In this document: positions 1-11,532 of the stretch, in pieces
How positions within the stretch are numbered: the first letter of the stretch is position 1
Layout of the letters: every line of letters starts with the position of its first letter
Assembly (NCBI RefSeq): GCF_004337985.1
Contig: NC_043743.1
Coordinates: 1,442,629 to 1,506,628 of the forward strand
Source of the DNA: Pyricularia pennisetigena
Lineage: Eukaryota; Ascomycota; Sordariomycetes; Magnaporthales; Pyriculariaceae
DNA: 64,000 bases
Direction of reading: 5' to 3'
The notes under the pieces: model-generated
What the model was told of the DNA's origin: nothing
Database searches by the model: none
Seen by the model: the letters and a program-made list of their open reading frames with translations, nothing else
Made by a program: the position numbers and the translations under genes

Positions 1-831
1 TGGTATCGAGGCTGCTGCTGCCTTAGATCTCTGTCTGGTCGCATGTGCTGTGCCGATGACGGTGCTCACCATCAAACCTAGCTCAGCAATGCACGGCATA
101 CCAAGCCCACTTCCCAATTCTGCAAACGATGGAGGTACTGTACTGCACTGCACCACCATTCGATGGCTTGCGAGGTCCTTGGACTAAGTAGTCTAAGTGA
201 CAGGGTATAGAAAGGCACCATGCCTTCCGCCTTTCGATCTCGTGATCCCCTCTCGTTCCCTTTCTGTCTATCTTTCAAGAAACAGTCATCGCCTTTTCAT
301 TCTCTTCTTTTCTTATCATTTCCCTTGGCATTCTAGCTGTTCAGGCATCCCTTTGTTTCTTTTTACTGCCACCGCCCTCGTTTTACACCTATTTCCCTAA
401 AAAAACGCCTTTAGACTAGGCTCCCTTTGATATCTGTTGATAGCAAATTCGCTTCTATTCTCCTATCCTCAAAACAAAAAGACACTCTTCCACCAAGATC
501 CGAGGCATCCATTTCCTTCCGGCCCCCAATTTACCCAGCACCACCTTTTTCATCACAGCGGTGCAATAATCAGTTTGACTTGGAACTTTCTCGGTGCATA
601 TTGAAGATTTGGTGCCGCATATCAACCTCGCACCCTGGTCCGCCTTGCTCCTGCTGCTGCCTTGGGCTTTTTCATACGACACATACATCACGCCAAGCTT
701 ATCTGCTTTTCCTGGCATAACTGCCTGCTGCTGGTGCAACAGTCCTGCTATTTCTACCGCGTCCCGCGCACGCACTCATTAGCTTCTTTTCTTTTCTTTC
801 ATTCAAGGTTCCTCTAAGATATCCAGACACC
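1..831 (+). promoter_or_regulatory. Upstream and pyrimidine-rich leader region of the MCYQ micro-protein gene
   Basis: No protein family is recognised here on either strand. From about 230 onward the + strand is strongly enriched in C and T (many TTTCTT and CCTTTC stretches), which is typical of core promoters and long 5' leaders of highly expressed filamentous-fungal genes. The stretch leads directly to the ATG at 832, which lies in a good context (ACACCATG). A spliced leader is possible but I cannot place the intron. Confidence 0.45.
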
Positions 832-1083
832 ATGTGTTACCAGTTGACCGAGTTGTACTCATCGTGCCGGTGCTTGTACTACCAACATGCTGTAGATCGA
901 TGCTCGAGTTATGGCCGCCGTGGCCATAGCATCCAGCAGAGAACTATATATGTTGGTTATGCCTGCGCCGTTCACTCGCAAGGCCACTACAACACCTCAT
1001 ACTCTGGGAACGAAAGGTATTCCGATTCGGGATACTACAGTAACCAATCAACAACCAAGAGCTCCTCAAGCCGGCACAGGTGA
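832..1083 (+). CDS. Small conserved Cys/His-rich fungal protein (MCYQ type)
   Basis: An 83-residue single-exon reading frame begins MCYQLTELYSSCRCLYYQHA and ends at TGA. I recognise the style of a short uncharacterised protein found across filamentous ascomycetes: an N-terminal MCYQ, a CRCLYYQHAVD block and a YGRRGHSIQQRT block followed by Y-A-C, then a variable Ser/Tyr-rich tail (residues 50-83). Five Cys (2, 12, 14, 24, 45) and His residues in the conserved half suggest metal binding, but that is inference. No signal peptide or membrane segment is seen. The ATG has an ACACC context and follows a CT-rich leader, which supports expression. Function is unknown. The alternative, a chance frame, is made unlikely by the family resemblance, which is recalled and not searched. 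Confidence 0.7.
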   Translation: MCYQLTELYSSCRCLYYQHAVDRCSSYGRRGHSIQQRTIYVGYACAVHSQGHYNTSYSGNERYSDSGYYSNQSTTKSSSSRHR

Positions 1084-3093
1084 ACAGTACTGTCTTCGAT
1101 GATGGGCTGTTCTCCGGGCTACCCACCCTTGGCACCTTTCGAGCTGGGGCATTGGATCAGCTACCTACTTTCTCTCTTCGCAATATCCTCTCCCGTGAAC
1201 AGACCTTTGTCGCAGCTCTCGCTTCTTCTTGCAAGGCATCGTCAATGCCTGCCAGCCTCTGCGCCTTCATAGAAGCGCATGGAGCCCACAGCATGCCGCA
1301 CCGAGGCTAATCAGGGTTGCCTTGTGGAGAACCGGTTTATGCCCCTGCCAGGAAGCGGCTAGTTCATTCTCGAAGACGCAAAAAACAAACGGGAGAATCG
1401 ACGATAGCGGGGAAGGACGCCGGTCAACAGAAGCGAAAAGTGAAGGCTTTTGATGATTGAGCAGCTTCTCCTATCTCTTCCCGGAGATCAAGATATTACA
1501 CGCCACCAAGATCTAGTTTTCGGTTTCTCACCACGGTCTCTATCAATCATTAGACCATATTCAGCCATTTTTTGATCGACACATACACATTCAATTTCTT
1601 TTCTCATTTTTCTTTTCGGCAAAGCGAGCATAGCGACTAGCGGCAACTTTCATCAGCAATTCCACACCATAGCTAATACACACCAATGTCACCAACCTCA
1701 AGAGTACGATTTCATGGTTTCCAGCATACACGAAGCAACACTCCAAGCGAACGATCATGATTATACGATGAAGACGCGTCCAAAGAACCATTTTACGTCC
1801 TGGATGCGGCTTCGGTCTGATATTTTGTAAAAGCCATTTACGCACTGTCCTTTGAAACGCTGGTTTGGTGGTTATTCCCTATCTCTTTTTTTTCACATGT
1901 TGTTTCTTCCACTACTTTTTTAACGTTGCATCTGTTTGAGCGGGAAAGGATATACCAGGCGTTTGGGAATGGGAAAGACCGAAAGCGAGGTTCGATGTTT
2001 TTTGTGCTGGTCCAGCGATTGTTGACTTTTGTTTGAGGATCGGGTTTTTTGTTTTGTTTTACATTATCTTTTTCATTTTCTCGCCCTCTCTTCGGGGCAA
2101 TCTTTTTTCCACGAGCGAAAGCCAGGATGCTGCTCTGGTTGATTTCCCAGGAGGTTGTACCCTTTTTTTCATTTGTCATATACACACTACCCCTACACTG
2201 GTTTGTGGGGACGGCCGGCAGAGCCGCGGGACAGGACAGAGGCAACTCGGGCCTGGCCCAGCAGAGGAATGACAGCAATTGCACTATTAGAAAATCAGGT
2301 CTGGACCACTTCTTTTCATGCATTTGCAGTGCGTTTCTCTGCGCCGGTTTCTTTTGTACTTAGGTCTCGACTATATTGCATATGCTACCCAAGAGGACTC
2401 GCGGCTGGAAGGCGACCAGCGCAAGAATCTGCTCATAGCCAGTTCTAGGGCGAAGCTTCTCCACTGGACGACATCCGGAGGAACCTGAGGGCAGCTGTCA
2501 ATGTATCAGTCCATCGCTAGCCTTGCTGGACCAAATCTACATCCTAATTAGAATACTGCAAAAGAATTACGTCATATCTTTCTGCTCAAGTAAGTAATTT
2601 CTAGAGTCGTTGTCGATGTGTCATATTGAGTATTTGGGGGCCTTTCCCCCGAAATCCCATTCCTTCACCACGTGGTATAGCTAGGAGACAAGCCGCAGCC
2701 CCTTCCCACACCAGCCGGGAGGATCCTATGGGGTTCGGTTTTATGTTCCTATCTGCGGGGATGCTACCCGCAACCCATAGGACCTTTTCACCATGTTTCA
2801 CTCGCGTCAAGATGGGGGGAGGGGGGTGTAGCACTTGCGGACGAATGACAACTTGGCATTTTCTTCACTGGGGTGAGCCACCCCCGAGGGATCATTAAGC
2901 TACAGGAAGAGGCTCGGGGCAGTGCCCTAAAGGCCAGTCACTCTTTTTTTTTCCTGTTTTCTTCCTTGCCGGCATTCCTGCGGCGGCAACTTGGGTGGGT
3001 TTATGTTGTACTCTTGGCCAAGGCTCTAACTGGTGTGGGCCTTCAAAAGCTGCTTAACTCGTTTTTCTCTTTCTCCTTTGCACAGCATTAGTG

Positions 3094-3122
3094 TTTTTTT
3101 TTTTTTTTTTTTTCTTTTTTTT
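3094..3122. repeat. Poly-T tract
   Basis: Twenty T bases run from 3094, then one C, then eight more T. No element with target-site duplications was found around it. Confidence 0.9.
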
Positions 3123-3710
3123 CAATCCTCCTTTTCTCCTTACCGGCCCCATGCTTGCGGACAAATTTAGAACTAAGATCGAGTATGGAAAAGATCTGAT
3201 TGGGGGGCTTCACCCTTTTTTTCTTACCGTTTCTCCTCTGAGCTGCTCTTCTCTGAAAAGTATCGTCAAAGAGGCTCCGTTTTCTGTGTGATGCTGTTTT
3301 GTGGTGGCACGCAAACGTCAGCCTTGTGGCTCCAGTGTGTAGGAGTCGCGTGCGGTAAGCAGCCAATCGCCCGACGGGCCATAGCACACACCCCCCAAAA
3401 ATAGTAATCTGCCAAGCTCTTTTTTTTTCCTCTGGAGAATTAATAAAAAAAAAGGTTGGATGGGATGGTATGGGTGGTAGCCTCTTTTCCAATGGTGTGG
3501 TGGGTACCTGTAATCGGGATAGGGATGACGGGTGTGGTGGTGGTGGTGGGCACGACAGGTAAAAAAACAAAAGAAAAAAAAAATACAGCGATTGACAGCT
3601 TGACAAGTACCCAAAAGGTAGAGAGGGAAGAAGATGGTGGGGTCTAAATTTAATACCTTGAATCTCACAACGATCGATGCAGTCTGGTTCCAAGATGACT
3701 ACTTTATTGT

Positions 3711-3729
3711 TATTATTATTATTATTATT
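3711..3729. repeat. ATT trinucleotide microsatellite
   Basis: About six perfect TTA/ATT units lie in an intergenic region. Confidence 0.9.
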
Positions 3730-5598
3730 CTTTTGATGTCGCTGGCATTTCCCTGTTTCCTCTTGGCGAAAGGGGTAAAGTAAATCAAGGTGAGCATGCC
3801 AGTAACGGAAAATTTCGGTTCGTTTTGTGGTGAGCCGCTTTTTACCAACTGAGCTTGTCCGGAGCTGGTTTCCTCTTTTTCAACACGTGCCCTCTTGTGC
3901 AACCCAAAGCCTCCTTATACGCACCACTGTTCACAAGACCCTAGACAATGAAGGAGCGGATTTGAGGGAATTTAACTGGGGTCTATATCCAAATGGCCTC
4001 ATTTTACTGTGCGGCGGTCATTTTTTCTAGGATTCCGTCTCGGGAATTAAAGGGGAGCGAGGAACAAAGCTGGCTCGAGGCTGAGATACATCCACAAGTT
4101 GGAGAAATGAGACCAATGTGCCGCTCTCATTCTGGTGACATGATTGAAGTACCGATGATATAAGCTGCCCTGCTTGCCAAGGGGAAAATGCCGTGTACCG
4201 GTACCGAGGAAGGATCACTTTGCTTTTTGGGCACTCCCGAACGGCCGTCAGAGGGGAACAAAGGGTCTGACCCGAAAGGAACAAAGGCGTAATTAGTGGA
4301 GAAAGAGTGTAGGGCAGGGCCGCGCCGAGTCACAAACTGCTCCGTGCCTCTTTGATTTCGGGTACCACGTATTTGGGCTGACCCGAAAGGATCGCGGGGA
4401 CCCTTTTACGCACTTCGAATGACTGGGACTAGAAGTCTAGACTTGTCACCTTGGCCACTCGTGTTTGCGAATGTGGGGGTGGCGGGCTGTTCTGGGCAAT
4501 TATTGAAATTCGGCATTTAGAGGCGATAGGGCTGGCGTCCACCTCGTTCCCGCCTCGATGCTGCCTGGGCGATAGCTGGTGCGCCCGCCCTATGCAGATT
4601 AAATTTGATGCCTACCTCGGACGCGAGGCAGCCAAACGCCTACGTAATGTTGGATACATGCCGTAAATGGCAAGCACACAAGAGACTCGGAAGCAGGTTC
4701 ACCAATATTTGAGTTTGGCTGTCGGTGTGACGGCGGCGAGCGAATAGAAATAGTTATTCGCCAAAGCTAGCCCATGTTGTCAGGCATGACCGGTGCAGAA
4801 CACATCAACTCGTAACTTAATCGTTCATAAGATAATAGTAATAATAATCCAAGAATAACTATCTAGCACGGAATTGGGCACTATGTTTAATTACGGCAAT
4901 GCCGTTTCCAGGTGTCTTATATCATATATCTAACTCTTCCAAAAGACGCTGCTCTCAAATAACACTGTTGTCTGTCATGTTTCTTCTTACCTCCCTATGC
5001 AGCCCCCGTCCCTACTTCAGGCCCGGATGACTGCATAGTCCAACTTTTGCACAAGGGGCAATATGTTTGTGGCCAAAAAAAAAGATTTGTCGCTCCAGGA
5101 GGGAGTTACAAATTTACCGTTAAGTATTGGGGACGAGAATACAAGTGAACAGTTTACGTCTATAATGGTTGCCTTTGAATCATGTTGTTTCGGTATCAAT
5201 CCAGGATTTCGCGTTCACTAAATTCTTGGGTAACTGGTGAACGACATTGAGAAGCTGGGATTGAAGGCGGGCTTTGATTGAACGCCTGGGTTGATTAAGG
5301 CCGTTGGGGTGGGTGGATATTGTCTGGCGGGAAGTGGGCCCGAGCCTGATCCGCCTGGGCAACCACAGTGGAGAGGCTGGCTAGCCAGTTAGTTAGTTCA
5401 TCGCTAGGGTTTAATTGAAGCGCGTCAACAAGTGCTTGCTACGCGTCTTGGTGTGTGATTCCCATCATCAACCAATGCTCGCTTGGATATTTCTCCAGTT
5501 TCCTACTGAGCATCAATGGATGCAAACAGCATCAACAAGCAACATCCACAACTTACATCTAATTTCTAGACACTACTGTCAAGGAAGGCCCTTTGACA

Positions 5599-8193
5599 AT
5601 GTCCAAGCCATCTTCTGTTCCGTCCGCTCAGGACTACCTGGAAAGGGCGAGGATGTACTATCACGATCAGAACGCGGAAAAGGCTAAGAATTATTTTGAA
5701 AAGGCGCGTACCTCTGGCTTGGGACCGACGGCATATTTTTTTTTTTTTTTTACTTCATTGGCTTGGCTAACAATCGACCCCTGAAGGCATGTCTAAGCTG
5801 CCCCTGCCATAAGAAAGATCGTCTCGCAAGGAGGGAGTATGTCATACAATGTCAGGCCAAGCGTCTCAATCCTGAACCGACTCATTACATTCGCGACTAT
5901 GGATGCTCCTGCAAGGACCTCATGTATGAGCTCACAAAGGGCCTCCATGGCCTCAATAAGCGATCGGTTACGCAGCTTGCTTCCCGTCCATGTGTTTGCA
6001 AGTCCAAGTCGGACTCTGCAAGAGGCTTGCGTCCCTGCCACGACGACCTGCACATAGGCGCCATCGATGGAATCAGTGCTTGCTACGAGCTCCTAGGTGA
6101 CTTTGAGGCCTCTTTTGATGCTGCCTTGATTATGATTCACAAGGCCCCCATGAGACCAGAGGTTCGTTGAGAAATTGTCTATCCGGATCCCATCCTGCCT
6201 GTGCTCTACTGACTGGGTAACTATGCTCGGAAAAGGGATATCTGAGGGCGGCCAAACTTGCTACGAAAATCAAGCCGGATCGTTATAAAATGTCGGAACT
6301 GCAGATGTCAGCGGCAGACGTCCGCCGATCTATTTGCCGACACGGGCTTGCCAACATGCCACTTGATAGCAAGGATGACACTACCAAAGACAAGGCAGGT
6401 TTTATGCTTACCAAACCTCGTTTCGAATCGAAAAATCACCTTGACTAACACCGTCATCTAGTATCAACTGCTCAAGCGGCTTTTGTCCTCGCATAGCAGA
6501 GCAGATCCTGTTGCTCGTCTGCCAGGGGAGCTACTTGTCATGATTATGTCTCATTTTCAACTAAAAGACAAGCTGTAAGTCAGCCCGAGATCGGTTTCGG
6601 GGAAGGCGATTCATCAAGTTACACATCACCGTCCATGTATATTGACATGTCGATGCTACTTATTCAGGGCCTGTCAGCGTGTCTCCAGGTCTTGGTCTGG
6701 CTTTGTGTCGTCTCCTGCCGCCTCAAGTTTATGGCAACATCTCGACTTTGACAGTCAATTCAAGCCATCCATAGCAGCCTTGGGCAGGATTTTTCGACTC
6801 TCCAATAGCATCCGTGACGGCAAGATCGTACCGACAACAAAACACGTCAAAATTAGGGACTGGAACAATTTCTCGCTTGATAAAAACAAGCTTGCCATGA
6901 TAACCAGGTTGCCTTACCTTGAGGTGCTTGAGGTGCGACAAGGTCCCATACAGCGCCCGAAGATCAGCTATAGGGGACCTGCTGGCAACGGAATGGTATA
7001 TGATCCGCCGCCCTTTCCCGACGCCGCCATCATGAAGCACCTAAAGCGGCTGGTCCTGGAGAGTTTCGAGTCGGGGGCCCGGAATTCAGAGCCTGATCGC
7101 AACATCTGGGCGGTCCTGGCAACTGTAGCACCGTGCCTGGAGACGATGGAATTCTGCGGCTACAATAGACCTTTGTTTGTGAAACCGTTTCCCAAAGTCA
7201 AGGTCCTCAAACTGTCAATGAAGCCTGGAGGCAAACCTGCGAATATTCGGTTTGTATGTGGATTGCCTTCTCGACTGGTGTCGTGGGTCTTTTTTTGGCC
7301 TGTTCTCGTCATAGAGGCCGGTTTCGGGCTAACCCATGAATCTCGCATAGGCGCAATTCAATGAGACCTTTCCAAGTCTAGAGCAACTGTACCTCGACGT
7401 TGCAGTCGTCCATTGTACAGCCGTCGACCCAGGGGCCCTCCCGAAGCTCAAAACGCTGGTCATTGGCTGCCTAATCCCGGGTTTTGCAGATACCGACGAC
7501 CCCGTGGTCGGCCGCCGAATCTTTCCCGCCCTTCCCCCGACGCTCCGGGTGCTCGACCTCGGCATGAGCTCTTACTCGCTCGTCAAGGAGATTCTTTTCC
7601 ACTACCCAGAGCCGCTGGAGCGGCCGACGCTCTCGCACCTCGAGGTCTTTCGCCTGCTCGATAACGACTACGACGCGGACGCGGTGCTCGAGGTGCTCAA
7701 GCCCAGCATGGAGTCCGGGTCGCTCCGGGTCATGGACGTCGCGCTGCCCCGGAGCCCCGCCGGCGCCCTGGTCGAGCGGCTCGGTTACGAAGCGGCCATC
7801 GCGGCGACGGTGGACCAGTTTGCGGCCCCGGACCTGCCGCTCTCGTCCCTCACCACCGTCGGCATCCCCAGGTACGTGACGAGGAACATGCGCTCGTACC
7901 ACACGACCCACACCACGCGGCCCTTTGTCGACTGGGTCGCAAAGTTCCCGAGCGTCGACACGGTCCGCTTCTATCCGGAGGCCATTGAGAACGCGGCAGA
8001 GGCCATGGTCGGGCTGGTCAAGCTGCCCGGCGTCAAGACGATATACCAGAACTGTCTAAAGGGCGTGCTGCGCGACGAGGTGCTGGCGCTGGCCGGGGAG
8101 GCTGGGGTGCGCATCGTCGATACCCCCGATGCGTGGTTCCCGGCTCAGTTTCCGTACGTATTTGAGGACGCGGACGGTGATGGGGGGAATTAG
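5599..8193 (+). CDS. F-box protein with N-terminal TPR-like repeats and LRR-like C-terminus
   Basis: Six exons are inferred: 5599-5703, 5787-6161, 6236-6394, 6462-6574, 6668-7253 and 7351-8193, giving 726 residues. Exon 1 holds a TPR helix pair (AQDYLERARMYYHDQNAEKA). Exon 2 is Cys-rich and ends in a second TPR-like stretch (ELLGDFEASFDAALIMI). Exon 3 continues with GYLRAAKLATKIKPD. Exons 4-5 carry the F-box (ARLPGELLVMIMSHFQLKD followed by LACQRVSRSWSGF). The rest is leucine-rich with repeats of the VLDLGMSS / HLEVFRLL kind. The family resembles fission-yeast Pof3 (TPR, F-box, LRR), so a substrate adaptor of an SCF ubiquitin ligase is likely; its substrate is unknown. Introns 1 and 3 keep frame only with GC donors at 5704 and 6395; the GT donors four bases downstream shift the frame (see findings). 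The gene converges on the Hsp70-like gene with 245 bases between stops. Confidence 0.8.
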
Positions 8194-8438
8194 AGATAGC
8201 AAGTATCGTCAGTCTACTGTTGGTATAGAAGGAATATGGTATGGTGATTATTGTTGGTTTAGTAGTTTGAAATTGTACAGGATGTGGAGGTGGTATAAAA
8301 ATTGGTTCTAGCTAAACCCTTCCCAACCGCCTTTGATGTCATGAGACCTGTCTGGGGAAAATGATGCTTCGCTGGCAAAAGAGAAAAAAAAAACAAGTAA
8401 GGGCTGTGTAAAGGCCGTCGTCACTCCTAAGCATTGCC

Positions 8439-10967
8439 TCAGGCGTAGGTGATGTGGGCGTTGTGCGAACCCTGCTTCCTGCCGTTGACCCAAAACACAA
8501 ACTGCGGCGACGCGCCCGAGGGTATCATCTCGATCTCGTAGCTGAACTTTTTGAACTTTTTACCCTTGGAGTTGGCCCACGGCTCCAGGTCGGCGGGACG
8601 CACGTCGAGCGTGAAGCTCATCTTGCAGCTGAGCTTGACGCAGTCCTCCTTGCGGGGCGGCGGCTTCTCCCTGTCGCACTGGTACAGCTCGATCTCGATA
8701 GAGGGCTTGAGTCCCGTGTCTGGGTTGAGGAGCTCGTAGAACTTGTGGCGGACGGGCTTTTTGCTCGACACGCTCTGTCCCTATATGTTTTTTCATGCGC
8801 AGTTAGAGATGTCCTTTTTTTTTGGTAGAATAAAACGCAAAATGACCTAGAAAATATGCCCACCTTTTTCAAAAACCATTGCATTTGGTTGATAGCAAGA
8901 TATGTAAGCTCTTGCTTTCCCCATGCCTTGTCCTCTTCCAAGTGCTTGCCCTGTTTGAACTCTTCGCGATAGACTATGCCAAGGCTGTCGCGAGACACTG
9001 TGGACGTGACGAGGATCCGTGAGTTGGCTGCCGGCAAGCTGCTCTCTGAAGCCAGGAAGCCCTTGATGACGGCGCCACGACAGATCGCAGTGCGGCTGCA
9101 AATAAAATATAAAAAAAGGCCAGCAGATGGTCAGCATTGCCTTTTCTCTTTTTTTATCAATCTGTCACACTGAAATTCACTCTCCACAAGCGGTCATATA
9201 GGACTCACGGTTTCATTCCAGTGGACTGCATGACGACGATGCCCGAGTTCGCATGGATGGCATCGAGGTGATGATATAGATGTGGGCTGCCTCCAAGACC
9301 ACCGACGAGAATGATGCCCTATGGGCAGAGGTTAGTTCTCGGTCCAGGGGCCAGCGTCTCGCTACACACTCTAGGGTCCTTGCTTCAAGGCCAACTTACA
9401 TTGACTTTTTTATGCTTGCGCATCGCCAGCTCAATCTGCTCGTTTACCAACTTGTCGATGCCAGCAAATGAGCCCTTGAAAGTCGACTCGACTAGCTTGC
9501 TGGCGGCCGGAGCGTTCAGAGTTAGCCCGTTGATGTGTTCAAGATTTTTCGACGTCGTGTCCAACAAGAGCTTGCTTCAACCTACGACGAGAGAAACATT
9601 CGGCCGTTCTTGATGTGCGGCTCCCTGGATGTATCGGTGAAGCTGCCCGAGCCAAGAAAGGCCTCGGCGGGGACGCGAACGGTGAATTCTTGAGCGGCGC
9701 CCGGCCTGAACTGTGGTTTGATGCCAGTTTCCCATTCTCCCTTGAGAAGCTCTTTGACGTCGGAAGGACTTAGACAGAGCCATCTATCCCCTAGTCGGTC
9801 TTTGCATAGCTTCTCGAACTCTGCATCGATGAAAGCGCCACCGCAAAGAGAACCTGGAAGATTGGGATGGATTAGCATATACTCATCTTTTTGTGCGTCA
9901 GTGTGTATGGCTATGTATGTGGTTGTGTGGGTGTGGGTATAGTTGCTGTCTCCGAGTGCGTGTATGGGTGTGCAAAACCTACCTTTGCCTTCAATGGCCT
10001 CACTCATCTTGATTGGCTTCACTTGGTCTATCTTGTAGGTTATGAGATCCTATGGAAAGCAGTAAGAGCGTTGTCTCGCCTGGATGAAAAGAAACAAGTT
10101 TACCTGGTAGTACGACAGCATCACTTACCACGGTACCACCTCCAGCGTCACAGATGATATAGATTCCACCCTTATCAACCTTCCGTGCGGTCTCAGTGAG
10201 GGTTGCCAAAGCAGCAGCCTCGGGCTCCGGAACAAAGGTCAACGTGGTCGGACCAGCGGCGCGCTTGTCGAGTATGCCGGCCTTCTTGGCAGCCTCTTCC
10301 ATGGCCTGGCGTGCGTAACCCTTCCAGATTGCAGGCACGGTCAGCACGACGCTGAACTGCAAAGCGTTCACGACCAGCTCGCTGCGACTTCTGACGATGG
10401 TGTCCATGGTGTGCTTCCACAGCACTCTGAGGTAGTCGGCGATGACGTCGACGGCGGTTTTGTCGTGCATCTTCAAGAATTTGCGACTCTGGGCCAGGAT
10501 GCTCGAGGAACGAAGAGCGCTGGGAACATCTTCGTCCTTTAGCAGAAGCAGCTTGAACCACTTGATAGGCTTAGCGTCTGAAGGAACCTCGAAGCCGCAG
10601 AGTGCCTCGCCGTTCTTGTAGAAGAGCTCGGATGGCGCCTTGCCCTCTTCTCTGCCTGTGCCGGGCCAGCTGTAGATGATGTTGATGGAATTGATGTCCT
10701 CCTCTAGCTCATTCACAGTAGCCCAGGCAACACCAGAGTATCTGCATGCAACGTGCGTCAGTTGGCTTTTCGTTGATAGGATCAAGGCTGGTTGAGAAAG
10801 GTATAATCGAGGTGACTGTACGTAGTTCCAAAATCTATGCCAATCACCAAGGTTCCATCTTCAGTGACGTCGTCTTCATCGTTGGAATCACGACCGTCAC
10901 CATCCCAAGATTCCTCGGATTCAGAATCCGAGTAGAAGTCCGTGGGACGAGGTCGTTTGAGTGGCAT
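8439..10967 (-). CDS. Hsp70-like (HSPA12-type) ATPase domain protein
   Basis: Eight exons join in phase: 10967-10822, 10741-10129, 10049-9983, 9853-9586, 9499-9400, 9318-9209, 9095-8864 and 8780-8439, giving 625 residues. An acidic, Ser-rich N-terminal extension (about 40 residues) precedes the actin/Hsp70 phosphate-1 motif GIDFGTTYSGVAW (43-55). The phosphate-2 motif ICDAGGGTV ends at residue 253, and the adenosine motif GIILVGGLGGSPHLY is at 399-413. This is the divergent Hsp70-like family common in filamentous fungi and related to animal HSPA12. The last ~110 residues (from KKPVRHKFYEL) do not resemble the canonical peptide-binding beta domain, and no C-terminal EEVD is present. A chaperone role is therefore not assured; an ATP-dependent sensor or scaffold is equally possible. 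It is head to head with the coiled-coil gene at 11533. No clear heat-shock element was seen in the shared promoter. Confidence 0.88.
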
Positions 10968-11532
10968 CTTCCTGTAGGAAATTCAAGGTACAGTCAGCTG
11001 ATAGTCTGAATGCTGAGATGATGGACCGAGTGGCCAGCCTTTAGTCTGCAAACAAAAAGGTTGAAGCGAGAAGGGATGGGGTTGAACTGTGTCTTGTTAC
11101 TGCCGGTGGGAAAGCATGTATTAAAGTGAGAATGACGGAGGACAGGGTATGAGATATCAAGATATACAAAAACAAAAGTGGAGCACGCACCGCAAGATTA
11201 CTTTGAAGTGAGTGGCAGCCAGTTTTTTTATTTCTCCCAAGTGAGAGGTAACTGAGTTGAAACTGAGCTAGCGTGTGCTGCCCTATGAGAAGTTAGTTGC
11301 CGGTCTGCCCTCAGCTTTAATTCCTCGACCCAAGGCTGACAAACAATCACCCTACCTTTTGCTTCGTTAACTGTTCCCAAACAGCAACAATCGACACATA
11401 CCGCTCAAACTTCCTTTTGATATGCCTTCTCTTCGCAGTACTTCCATTTATTGACAAGTGCGAGTGCTGCCGCCAGGCTTCCTTGACATACAACATCACA
11501 ACCATCTCCAAGTTTTGGCGAACCCGGCCACC
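10968..11532. promoter_or_regulatory. Shared divergent promoter region
   Basis: The two start codons (Hsp70-like on - at 10967, coiled-coil protein on + at 11533) are 565 bases apart, so both promoters must lie here or overlap. I see no obvious TATA box position or repeated operator. Co-regulation is possible but not shown. Confidence 0.5.

Larger units (their letters stand above)
1084..5598. other. 4.5 kb with no recognisable gene
   Basis: I see no exon chain or protein family on either strand. The first part is probably the 3' UTR of the MCYQ gene. The rest holds scattered short frames without domain resemblance, a T tract at 3094-3122, an ATT microsatellite at 3711-3729 and low-complexity G/T and A stretches around 3420-3610. 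The last few hundred bases should contain the promoter of the F-box/TPR gene. Non-coding RNAs cannot be excluded. Confidence 0.5.

Noticed and set aside
1838..2323. Open frame on - of 161 codons with a hydrophobic start
   Set aside because: Signal-peptide-like start only; the rest is Lys/Asn-rich without pattern, and it lies in the likely 3' UTR side of the MCYQ gene.
3088..3693. Open frame on - of about 200 codons
   Set aside because: Its ends are poly-Lys and Phe runs from homopolymers; composition is low complexity and no family is recognised.
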